The notes below the pieces were generated by a model. The model saw nothing but the letters and a program-made list of their open reading frames with translations, had not been told where the DNA came from and did not search any database. Positions 39,164 to 46,511 of a DNA stretch of 57,437 bases are shown here, one piece after another. Position 1 is the stretch's first letter. The number at the start of each line of letters is the position of its first letter. The translations under genes and the position numbers were made by a program. Source of the DNA: Chloroflexota bacterium. GTDB lineage: Bacteria > Chloroflexota > UBA6077 > JACCZL01. The stretch is from assembly GCA_020850535.1 (NCBI GenBank), contig JADZEM010000097.1, positions 1-57,437 on the forward strand, read 5' to 3'.

Positions 39164-39976
39164 ATGTCCGGACAGACCGTTCCGAACGCCTCGATCTGGC
39201 GACTGCTCATCCTTGTCGGGCTGGTGCTGCTGACCTCCGCGCTCGGAACCGGCGCGGGCCAGGCGCAGGAGGCCGCCCCGCCGCCGATCTTCCCACCGGC
39301 GCCGCCGGCCACTGCGCCAACCGGCCCGGCTGCCTCAGCTCCGGCCCGAAGCGTCGAGCCGGGTGAGGACGAGGTGGTCCGTGGCGACCCGAGCCGGCCG
39401 CGCGTCTCACTGGTCATCAACGTCGGGGCCGGCAGCGAGCCGGCCGTCTCGATGCTCGACACGCTGCGTGAGAAGAACTACCGAACCACCTTCTTCGTGC
39501 TGGGCTGGTGGGCTGACAAGCGGCCGGACATCCTGAAGCGCATCGCCGACGACGGCCACGAGGTCGCCAGCCACGGGCACAGCGTCTTCGACCTGACCTC
39601 GGTCTCGGATGCGGCCGTCCGCGAGGATCTGCTGCGGGCCGACGCCTCGATCAGCGCGGTGACGGGCAAGACGACCCGGCCGCTCTGGAGCGCATCGGCC
39701 GGCTACCGCAACGCCCGCGTCCACCGCATCGCCGCCGAGCTTGGCTACCGCCCGATCTACCTGACGGTGGACAGTCTGGATTGGACCCGCGAGGCGACCG
39801 CTGACAGCGTCTACACCCGCGTGATGGAGCGCATCGTCAACGGGGCCATCGTCGTGCTGCACTTCGACAGCCCGACGACGGTCACCTCAACGGCCGGCGC
39901 GCTGCCGCGCCTGATCGACGACCTGCGCGCCGCCGGCTACTCGCTGGTCACCATCACCGAGCTGCTCACCGAGTAG
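39164..39976 (+). CDS. NodB-fold polysaccharide deacetylase-like protein, metal site incomplete
   Basis: A 270-residue exported protein: signal segment (about 12-34), Pro-Ala-rich linker (36-66), then a NodB homology domain. The ending motifs are intact (YLTVDSLDW and VVLHFDS). Motif 1, normally TFDDG, reads VINVGAG, and motif 2, normally HxxxH, reads HGHSVF, so the catalytic base and metal ligands are largely missing. It may bind glycan without deacetylating it, or use another chemistry. ATG at 39164 follows TATCCT by 6 nt. Confidence 0.8.
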   Translation: MSGQTVPNASIWRLLILVGLVLLTSALGTGAGQAQEAAPPPIFPPAPPATAPTGPAASAPARSVEPGEDEVVRGDPSRPRVSLVINVGAGSEPAVSMLDTLREKNYRTTFFVLGWWADKRPDILKRIADDGHEVASHGHSVFDLTSVSDAAVREDLLRADASISAVTGKTTRPLWSASAGYRNARVHRIAAELGYRPIYLTVDSLDWTREATADSVYTRVMERIVNGAIVVLHFDSPTTVTSTAGALPRLIDDLRAAGYSLVTITELLTE

Positions 39977-39999
39977 CACCGAGCTGCTCGCCGAGTAGC
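39956..39999. repeat. 22-bp tandem duplication over the stop codon
   Basis: 39956-39977 is repeated at 39978-39999 with one mismatch. The unit holds the last six codons and the stop of the NodB-like gene, so a second stop lies in the same relative place. Length of the protein is not affected. Confidence 0.8.
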
Positions 40000-40012
40000 A
40001 CAGTCGCGCCGG

Positions 40013-40981
40013 CTACCAGCCAGCCTGTTCGAGACGGGCGTTGCCGCCGCAGACCAGCACCCCGATGCGCGCGCCCTCCGGGATGCGCGCCTTGCCGCTC
40101 AGCAGGCCGGCCAGCGCCGCCGCGCCGCCCGGCTCGGCCACGAGCTGCACCTCTTCCCAGAGGAAGCGCTGCGCCGCCCGGATATCGTCGTCCGTCACCA
40201 GCTCGACGCGCGCCACATGCCGCCGCGCGAGGGCGTAGTTCAGCTCCCCGACCCGGCGCGCCCCCAGGGCGTCCGAGGCGTAGGAGTCAAGGCGGCGGAT
40301 GTCCGCCGGTTCGCCGGCCGCCCAGGCGGCGTGCAGGGTGGCCGCGCCCTCCGGCTCGATGCCGACCACCGTCAGCCAGGGCATCTCGCTGACGGCCGTC
40401 GCGATGCCGGCGATCAGCCCGCCGCCGCCGATGGCCACCAGCAGGTAGTCGAGCCAGGGCGAGCCAGCATCCTCGACAAACTCCAGCGCCACGGTGCCCT
40501 GCCCCGCGACGATCGGCGGGTCGGCGTAGGCGTGGAGATACGGCTTGCCGTTCCGCTCGGCATCGTCGTGGGCTGCCTCAGCGGCCTCGGCGTACTCCGT
40601 GCCCACCAGCCGCACCGCGGCGCCCCACGACGCGATCCGCTCACGCTTGACGGCGGGAGCCGTCTTCGGGACGTACACGGTGGCCGGCACGCCGAGCGTC
40701 CGCGCGGCGTAGGCGACCCCCAGCCCGTGGTTCCCGCCCGAGGCTGTCACCACCCCGCCTGCGATCTCGGCGCGGGGCAGCGTCAGCAGCGCGTTGAGCG
40801 CGCCACGCGGCTTGAAGGAGCCGGTCACCTGGAGGCTCTCCAACTTGAGAACCACCTCCCACGGCAGCCGCGCCCGGGTCGTCTGGGCCAGCGAGAGCAG
40901 CGGCGTGCGTCGAATGTACGGCCGGATGCGCCCGGCAGCCGCCTCGACATCCGAGACGGAGAGCGAGAGCGACGAAGACAT
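40013..40981 (-). CDS. PLP-dependent threonine/serine dehydratase family enzyme
   Basis: A 322-residue fold type II PLP enzyme. The PLP Lys is in VTGSFKPRGAL, the substrate loop is SGGNHGLG, the phosphate-binding Gly run is AIGGGGLIAG, and the cofactor-ring contact lies near LVCGGNAR. No C-terminal ACT regulatory domain, so it is the short catabolic form (threonine/serine ammonia-lyase or a racemase-like relative). Its ATG overlaps the stop of the YkvA-like gene, so the pair forms an operon. Confidence 0.88.
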   Translation of the reverse strand: MSSSLSLSVSDVEAAAGRIRPYIRRTPLLSLAQTTRARLPWEVVLKLESLQVTGSFKPRGALNALLTLPRAEIAGGVVTASGGNHGLGVAYAARTLGVPATVYVPKTAPAVKRERIASWGAAVRLVGTEYAEAAEAAHDDAERNGKPYLHAYADPPIVAGQGTVALEFVEDAGSPWLDYLLVAIGGGGLIAGIATAVSEMPWLTVVGIEPEGAATLHAAWAAGEPADIRRLDSYASDALGARRVGELNYALARRHVARVELVTDDDIRAAQRFLWEEVQLVAEPGGAAALAGLLSGKARIPEGARIGVLVCGGNARLEQAGW

Positions 40982-41550
40982 CAGCCGGCGGCCTGCCTGG
41001 GCGTGCCACCGCCAACCCGGCCGGGCAGCGCCTCGCGGAGCCGCTCCGAGGCCAGCCCGAGCAGCGTTCGACCGGCCTTCGCAGCGAGCGCACCGCCACG
41101 GCGCACCAGCCAGATCGTCGTCGCGCGGAGGGTCACCAGATCCCGTTCGAGCGTCCCCCAGGACAGGCCCGCGTCCGCAAGGTGACGGTCGGCCACCTCG
41201 GTCGGCGCGCTCTTGAGCGCGGCCCGGATCGCCAGCAGCAGCACGGCCAGGTCGTCGAGCTGCCCGAGGACCGGGATGAACCCCGGCACCGGGTCGATGG
41301 GCGAGATGGCATAGGCAAGGCCGCCCGCGAGCGCCGCCTTCCCCGTGCTGGACACGGTCTGATCCCGCATCAGTGCCCAGCCGAGACGGAGGTAGCGGGG
41401 CACCCGCGTCACCACACCCAGGAAACGCGTGAGCACTTTGCGCCCGTCGATCTCCGGCCCGGCCGCCCGGCGCGCCCGTTCGACCACGCCGCTGACCGCG
41501 CCACTCGCAGGCGCAGAGCCACCAGTTGGCCAGCCAGGAATCTTGACCAT
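40981..41550 (-). CDS. YkvA-type DUF1232 membrane protein
   Basis: A 189-residue protein with the DUF1232 core AYAISPIDPVPGFIPVLGQL followed by DDLAVLLLAIRAAL. This core forms a membrane-associated helical hairpin. ATG at 41550 lies 7 nt behind TATACT, so the message is probably leaderless. Co-transcribed with the PLP dehydratase by a 1-nt stop/start overlap. Function of the family is unknown. Confidence 0.85.
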   Translation of the reverse strand: MVKIPGWPTGGSAPASGAVSGVVERARRAAGPEIDGRKVLTRFLGVVTRVPRYLRLGWALMRDQTVSSTGKAALAGGLAYAISPIDPVPGFIPVLGQLDDLAVLLLAIRAALKSAPTEVADRHLADAGLSWGTLERDLVTLRATTIWLVRRGGALAAKAGRTLLGLASERLREALPGRVGGGTPRQAAG

Positions 41551-41557
41551 GGCCTCA

Positions 41558-41563
41558 AGTATA
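41558..41563 (-). promoter_or_regulatory. Candidate -10 element (TATACT), YkvA-like gene
   Basis: Read on the minus strand, TATACT ends 7 nt before the ATG at 41550. Same arrangement as ispH. Confidence 0.5.
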
Positions 41564-41627
41564 CGGGCCGTCCAGCGCGATGACGTGCGTTTTGCAGCCA
41601 CCGCTCGGCTCCGTATCCCGGCCCTGT

Positions 41628-43640
41628 CTACTCGCCGGGGCGGTGGAAGATCGCCTCAAGCTGCGAGAGGCCCCGCTCGAAGTAGCGCGCCCGCCGTCCG
41701 ATCAGTTTGTCAGTCTCCCGGCGCGCGGCGTCGGTCCCGATAAGCTGGGCGTACCAGTCACCGCCCTGGCGGAAACGCTGTGGGACCGTCCAGGAGAGCG
41801 GATCGTCCAGGCGGTCCGCGAAGGCCACGTAGGCCCCCGCCTGCGACCACTCGGCGTCGCCGGCCCGGTTCAGCACGACGGCGTACCGCTGGAGATAGGT
41901 GTTCCAGTGAACCGTCGGTCCCCAGAAGCCGTTGGCGTCCGCCCGGTGCCAGTCCACCGTGACCGGGTAGACCATCGCGCCGCGCCCGCCGAGGCCCGGC
42001 GCGCGCCAGTCGTCGCCGGTCCAGAGCCAGACCCGCTCGACCGGCTGGCCGAGGTCCGCACGGCTGATCCGCGCCACCCCGATCCCCTGCTGCTCGATCT
42101 CAGGATCGAACGACGTGTACAGGACGTACAGGTAGCGCTCCTCACGGTCGGCCAGCACCGAGAAGTCGCCGACACCGCCGGCAAAGTAGCGATTGGCCGT
42201 ACTGCACGCGCCGTCCCAGGAAGGCGCCTCCAGCACGATGCCGAGGTCGCGCCAGTGCTCGCCGTCGTCCTCCGAGAGCAGGGCGCCGATGCGTGGGGCA
42301 GTCAACGCCGGCCCCCGCTCCTGACTCTGCCGCACGGGCATCTGCTGGCCGAGCGGCAGCCGCTGCTGTCCGTCGAACAGCGGATCGGGCAGCGACGGAT
42401 CGTCGCCACACACGCCCGACGGCTCCTCGTGGTACCAGCCGTAGAGCGTCCCATCGGCCGCGCGATAGGTCGCTTCGATCCAGCGCATGCCGCTGATCTG
42501 GTCGCCGTCATGCTCGCCGTGAATCACCACCCGCGAGCCAGCGCTCAGCTGCTCCAACGACGGCCCACCGCCCAGCCGGGGCCAGCCCACCGAGGTGAAG
42601 ACGTACAGCTCATCGCCGCGCCAGTGAACCGGGCTGTTCGAGTCGGCGGGAAACCGGTCGGCCGGCTCGTCCAGCAGGTCGTTGCGGGCCAGCCCCGGCA
42701 GCGCCAGCTCGGGCGCAGCACGCAGCTCGAGACGCGGCAGCAGGGCCGCCTGAAGCGCCCGCGTCAGACCTGGGATGACCCGCTTGAGGCCGCCAGTCGG
42801 CTCAACGCTCGGGAGGGTGAGCGCCACCGAAGCCGCCGTGCCGCCGGCGAGCAGCAGCGGCCTGACGGCCCGGTCGGCGGCGTCAGTGGTGGCGTCGAGC
42901 TGCACGGCGGGGGTCAGGCCGCGCCCGTGGAGCCAGTCCTGCGCCAGGGCCACCAGGCCGGGCGGGAGTCGGTCCGGTCGGAGCGCCACGGATGCGACGT
43001 CCGCCGGCGGCTCGCCGTCCGGATGCCAGCCGTCGAACCAGCGACCGAGCGCCCGCAGATAGCCCGAGCGCCCAGCCGGACGCTCGGCGTCCACGCCGTC
43101 GAACGGGCCGACCACCACCTGAAGCTGCCGGGTGGTCGTCAGCTCCCGCGCGAGCCGCCCCACCGTCCGCGTGGCGGCAGCCGCCGCCTCTGGGCTGACG
43201 GGGCGCTCGGAGAGGTCGAGGCGCAGCGCGGCGACCGGCAGATCGGGGCCGAGCGCCGTCCGGGCCCGGGAGACCTTGCCCGCGAGCGCGGACGGATCGT
43301 CCGGCAGCGCCTCCGAGCCGGTCGGCCGCACGAGCAGGCAGACCGGCAGACCGCTGGCGGTCAGGGCCGGGCGCAGCCGGGCCTCGATCTGCCGTCGCTG
43401 CTGATCGTCGGCTGCGGCGAGCGCGTCCAGGGAGAGGCACACGCCGGCCGCCGGCCGGCCGGCAGCGGCGGCATCCTCCAGCGCAGCGGGGACGGCGGCC
43501 ACGCTCGCAGCGTCCCCGGCGACGAGCACGATGGTGGTGGCAGGCTGGCCCACAGGCGCGCCCAGCGCCGCCGGCGCGTGACGGAATCCAGACGTACATG
43601 CGAGCAGCGCGAGCAGTGTCGCCAACAGCAGTCGGTGCAT
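41628..43640 (-). CDS. Large lipoprotein with C-terminal five-bladed-propeller-like domain
   Basis: A 670-residue exported protein. The N-terminus has a lipobox-like LLALLACTSG. Residues about 35-300 alternate hydrophobic strands and helices as in a TIM barrel of glycosidase type, but no catalytic acid pair is obvious. The C-terminal half (about 330-660) has Asp/Trp-rich blades (WRGDELYVFTSVGW, LLSEDDGEHWRDLG, YFAGGVGDFSVLAD, FWGPTVHWNTYLQRYAVVLN) like DUF4185/GH43-type propellers. It probably binds or cuts a glycan outside the cell; not proven. Divergent from the secreted bicupin gene, 57 bp apart. Confidence 0.6.
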   Translation of the reverse strand: MHRLLLATLLALLACTSGFRHAPAALGAPVGQPATTIVLVAGDAASVAAVPAALEDAAAAGRPAAGVCLSLDALAAADDQQRRQIEARLRPALTASGLPVCLLVRPTGSEALPDDPSALAGKVSRARTALGPDLPVAALRLDLSERPVSPEAAAAATRTVGRLARELTTTRQLQVVVGPFDGVDAERPAGRSGYLRALGRWFDGWHPDGEPPADVASVALRPDRLPPGLVALAQDWLHGRGLTPAVQLDATTDAADRAVRPLLLAGGTAASVALTLPSVEPTGGLKRVIPGLTRALQAALLPRLELRAAPELALPGLARNDLLDEPADRFPADSNSPVHWRGDELYVFTSVGWPRLGGGPSLEQLSAGSRVVIHGEHDGDQISGMRWIEATYRAADGTLYGWYHEEPSGVCGDDPSLPDPLFDGQQRLPLGQQMPVRQSQERGPALTAPRIGALLSEDDGEHWRDLGIVLEAPSWDGACSTANRYFAGGVGDFSVLADREERYLYVLYTSFDPEIEQQGIGVARISRADLGQPVERVWLWTGDDWRAPGLGGRGAMVYPVTVDWHRADANGFWGPTVHWNTYLQRYAVVLNRAGDAEWSQAGAYVAFADRLDDPLSWTVPQRFRQGGDWYAQLIGTDAARRETDKLIGRRARYFERGLSQLEAIFHRPGE

Positions 43641-43686
43641 GCTTGCCAGAACGAACCGAATCCTGGTGGGTCTCGCAGGACGGTGC

Positions 43687-43692
43687 TAGACT
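43687..43692 (+). promoter_or_regulatory. Candidate -10 element (TAGACT), secreted bicupin gene
   Basis: TAGACT ends 5 nt before the ATG at 43698. With a normal start 6-7 nt after the -10 the message would have no leader. Confidence 0.45.
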
Positions 43693-43697
43693 GGCCC

Positions 43698-44450
43698 ATG
43701 TCCCGGATGCGGCGCAGCCTCCTGGCGCTGGCGCTCTGGCTGCCGATTGGCGCGGCGGTCTGGCTGCTCGACGCCGGCCGGCCGGCGAGCGCGCAGTCGC
43801 TGGCGCTCCCGACCACGATCACCTCGGTCACGCTGGCCGCCCGGTTCCTGGACGAAGCGCCGTCAGATCGACGCTGGGTCTTGCGCCGCCGCCACCCGCT
43901 CAACGACGACGCCCACGCCCACGCGCCAGGATTTATCTACGCGGCGTCTGGCAGCTCGTACCTGGTGATCGACGATGGCCAGGGCCTGCTGATGCCCGAG
44001 GGCACGGCGGCCTGGGTCCCTGGCGGGATCGGCCACTTGCACACCTCGTCAGCCCGTGCCACCAGTGCGGGCGGCGACCCCGCGGCGGGCCTCGAAGTGT
44101 GGGCGATCTTGCTGGAGCGGGACACGGAGGCCAGGGCGCCGGGGGCGGCGGTGGTCAGCCCGCCGGCCATCGGGCTGGTGGCCGGCCCGTACGAGGCCCG
44201 CCTCACGACGATGACCTTCGCGGCCGGGGCGATGATGCCGCTCGCGCGGCGGACCGGGCCGGAGTTGGCCTACGCGCTGTCCGGCGACTGGGAGCTGGAG
44301 TACATCGGGGTGCCGTTCACGCTCGGCCGCCAGCAAGGGTACGTGGCGGATCCTGGCGTCCCCTACCGGCTCCGGAACGCCGGGGCGTCGCCAGCCCGGC
44401 TGCTGTCGGCGCAACTGGTGCCGGCCGGCCAGCCCGCCGCCATCCCGTGA
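43698..44450 (+). CDS. Secreted cupin-fold protein (likely bicupin)
   Basis: A 250-residue protein with a signal segment (about 5-32, cleavage near ASAQS) and two cupin-like halves. The first half has HPLNDDAHAHAPGFIY and GGIGHLHTSS; the second has MMPLARRTGPELAYALSG with few metal ligands. Only the first barrel has several His for metal. An extracytoplasmic binding or detoxifying role is possible; no family function is recognised. Its stop lies in the loop of an 18-bp hairpin. Confidence 0.7.
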   Translation: MSRMRRSLLALALWLPIGAAVWLLDAGRPASAQSLALPTTITSVTLAARFLDEAPSDRRWVLRRRHPLNDDAHAHAPGFIYAASGSSYLVIDDGQGLLMPEGTAAWVPGGIGHLHTSSARATSAGGDPAAGLEVWAILLERDTEARAPGAAVVSPPAIGLVAGPYEARLTTMTFAAGAMMPLARRTGPELAYALSGDWELEYIGVPFTLGRQQGYVADPGVPYRLRNAGASPARLLSAQLVPAGQPAAIP

Positions 44451-44474
44451 ATGAGAGCGGCGGGCTGGCCGGCC
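44423..44474 (+). terminator. 18-bp hairpin spanning the bicupin stop codon
   Basis: Perfect arms at 44423-44440 and 44457-44474 with a 16-nt loop that contains the TGA stop (44448-44450). The left arm encodes the last residues of the bicupin. It also faces the converging toxin pseudogene, so it could act as a terminator on both strands. Confidence 0.6.
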
Positions 44475-44500
44475 ACGGCAAGCACTGGGTGCAACTGAGG

Positions 44501-44805
44501 TCACGCACGAGACATCCATTCACAAGGATCCCGCCGCGCGTGCAGGCACGCGACAACGACAATCACATCGTCCTCTATTCGGTATTCGGAAGAACAGGCC
44601 GAACGGGAAGCGTCGCGGCAGCAGCGCTCGACGTAGACCGCGCTCCAGGATCGGGAAGCTCTGCGGAAACTCAAGCACGCGGCGTTGCGTCGCAGTGAGT
44701 GCGGCGAGAAACTCCTCGCCAAGCCCTTCGCGTGCCTGTTCGTACCACTGGTACGCATCGCGAATTGTCCGCAACGGCAGCAGCGCGAACGATGAGACGA
44801 CTCAC
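44501..44805 (-). pseudogene. ParE/RelE-type toxin gene with two frameshifts
   Basis: Joining three frames gives a normal ParE-like toxin of about 98 residues: MSRLIVR at the GTG 44805, then RDAYQWYEQAREGLGEEFLA, RRALLPRRFPFGLFFRI, and EDDVIVVVACLHARRDP at the end. The first shift is an extra A near 44765 (GAC-AATTCGC where GAC-ATTCGC is expected). The second is a 7-bp tandem duplication at 44576-44582/44583-44589. The toxin start overlaps the antitoxin stop, the usual order for the family. As it stands no full-length toxin can be made. Sequencing error could explain the single base but less easily the 7-bp copy. Confidence 0.8.
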
Positions 44806-45023
44806 GCTCCGGGGCGCCGCGCCTCACGCAGGGCATCAGCCCACGACACGCCAACCGCCCCTTCGCGGTCGAGCGCATCGAGCCGCCGATGCAGCTCGAT
44901 GCGCTGGGAGTCGGTCAGTGAGACTGCATCGTCGTCAGGGGACAGACGTTCCCAGAGCCATTCGAGTAGGTCCAGGCGCTCATCGGTCGACATGGCTGCG
45001 ATGTCGTGGTCAGAGACGTGCAT
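44802..45023 (-). CDS. Antitoxin of addiction module component family
   Basis: A 73-residue protein of the small helical antitoxin family that pairs with ParE/RelE toxins, with STDERLDLLEWLWERL, LTDSQRIELHRRLDALD and WADALREARR. The ATG at 45023 follows TACAGT by 6 nt. The reading frame is intact while its toxin is broken. Direct repeats upstream may be its operator. Confidence 0.8.
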   Translation of the reverse strand: MHVSDHDIAAMSTDERLDLLEWLWERLSPDDDAVSLTDSQRIELHRRLDALDREGAVGVSWADALREARRPGA

Positions 45024-45029
45024 GCACCC

Positions 45030-45068
45030 ACTGTAGGGCACACGAGTGTAGGGTGTAGGGCACACGAG
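45030..45068 (-). promoter_or_regulatory. Antitoxin promoter with repeated TGTAGGGCACACGAG
   Basis: A 15-bp direct repeat occurs at 45032-45046 and 45054-45068, 22 bp apart (two helical turns), with an extra TGTAGGG at 45047. The first copy overlaps the TACAGT -10-like hexamer on the minus strand (45035-45030). Such repeats in a toxin-antitoxin promoter fit autoregulation. Confidence 0.5.
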
Positions 45069-45212
45069 GCGCGTGTCGATAGATGAAGGCAAGCAGAGCA
45101 CTCACGTGCCGCCGCGCAGCCTCGGGTTCCGGCTACGATGTCCCCTGCCGGCGAGCCCAACCTGCCACGCGTCCGCCCGCCGGCGACCCGACCTCGCTGG
45201 AGGCCTCCTCTG

Positions 45213-46337
45213 ATGACCAGCTACGAGTCGCTCGGCGTACGGCCCATCGTCAACGCGTCGGCAACACTGACCCGCCTGGGCGGCTCGCGCATGCCGCGGC
45301 CGGTGCTGGACGCGATGGCCGCCGCCGCTGGCTCGTTCGTCGATCTGGTGGACCTCCACAAGCGCGCCGCCGCCCGCATCGCCGAGCAGACCGGCAACGA
45401 GGCCTGCTACATCTCGTCCGGCGCGGCCGGCGGCATCAGCGTGGCGGTGGCGGCCTGCATCACCGGGACCGACCCCGCGAAGATCTCGAAGCTGCCCCAC
45501 TTCGACGGCCCGCCCGCCGAGGTCATCATCCACCGCGGCCACCGCAACGGCTACGACCATGCCGCCCGCCAGACCGGCGCGCGGCTGGTCGAGATCGGCA
45601 TGGCGCACGCGACGCAGCGCTGGGAGCTCGAGGCGGCCTTCACACCGCAAACCGCCTGCGTCCTCTACTTCGCCGGCGCGAACTGGGCCGCTGGCGCGCT
45701 GCCGCTGCCCGACGTCATCGCCATCGCCCACGAGCGCGGCGTGCCGGTTCTGGTGGACGCCGCCGCGCAGATCCCGCCGATCTCGAACCTCTGGCACTAT
45801 ACGAAGGAGCTTGGCGCGGACATCGCCATTTTCAGCGGCGGCAAGGGCCTGCGCGGGCCGCAGTCGAGCGGGCTGGTGCTTGGCCGCCAGACCATCGTCG
45901 ACGGCTGTCACGCCAACGGTGCGCCGAACCAGAGCATCGGCCGCCCGATGAAGGTCGGCAAGGAAGAGATGCTCGGCGCGCTGGCAGCCGTCGAGTGGTC
46001 GCTGCAGCAGGACGAGCCGGCCCTGCTCGCCTCGTACGAGCGCGTGGTGCAGGGCTGGATTCGGGCGCTGGAGGTGGTCCCTGGCGTGACCGTCGAGCGC
46101 GGCTACCCCAGCGAGGCCGGGCAGCCGCACAGTCGGGCCATCGTTCATTTCGCGGAGCCGTGCCCGTGGACGCGCGACCAGATGGTGGCGGCGCTCTGGG
46201 ACGGCTCGCCGCGCATCGCAGTCAGCCCGGTCGGCGCGGACGCCATCGCGCTCAACCCGCAGACGCTGGAGCCGGGCGAAGATCAACTGGTGCTCGACGC
46301 GCTCCAACGGCTGCTGACCCGCGACCCTGCCAGATAG
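45213..46337 (+). CDS. SelA/DgaE-like PLP-dependent enzyme
   Basis: A 374-residue fold type I PLP enzyme of the group related to selenocysteine synthase and D-glucosaminate-6-phosphate ammonia-lyase. It has LGVRPIVNASATLTRLGGSR, the phosphate-binding SSGAAGGISVAVAACI, VDAAAQIPP and the PLP Lys (about residue 211) in FSGGKGLRGPQSSGL. The ATG at 45213 has GGAGG upstream. No selenium genes are near. The enolase-superfamily gene 174 bp downstream fits a sugar-acid or amino-acid-derived catabolic pathway and not tRNA modification. Confidence 0.85.
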   Translation: MTSYESLGVRPIVNASATLTRLGGSRMPRPVLDAMAAAAGSFVDLVDLHKRAAARIAEQTGNEACYISSGAAGGISVAVAACITGTDPAKISKLPHFDGPPAEVIIHRGHRNGYDHAARQTGARLVEIGMAHATQRWELEAAFTPQTACVLYFAGANWAAGALPLPDVIAIAHERGVPVLVDAAAQIPPISNLWHYTKELGADIAIFSGGKGLRGPQSSGLVLGRQTIVDGCHANGAPNQSIGRPMKVGKEEMLGALAAVEWSLQQDEPALLASYERVVQGWIRALEVVPGVTVERGYPSEAGQPHSRAIVHFAEPCPWTRDQMVAALWDGSPRIAVSPVGADAIALNPQTLEPGEDQLVLDALQRLLTRDPAR

Positions 46338-46511
46338 TGGCGCGCTGCCCCGAAGGCCAGGTCGCACCGAGAGCGATTGCACGCTCGTTGGTGTCCCCAC
46401 AACGCGGTAAGACGCGCAGTCTCGCACCTTGTCGAGCATCCCGCGCGCCGTTAACCTACCGGTCGGACTGGGTGATGCAGCAATGACGCAGCCACCAGGA
46501 AGGCGGGACCC

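Noticed and set aside
41580-43697. Long plus-strand frame upstream of the secreted bicupin
   Set aside because: It is in the same frame as the bicupin but antisense to the propeller lipoprotein and lacks any family resemblance. The bicupin starts at 43698 behind a TAGACT hexamer and has a signal peptide there.
45017-45028. GTGCATGCAC palindrome as a fifth operator of the GntR set
   Set aside because: It lies over the antitoxin start codon, lacks the GTATNNT prefix and the AAT end, and the gene has no link to the catabolic cluster.
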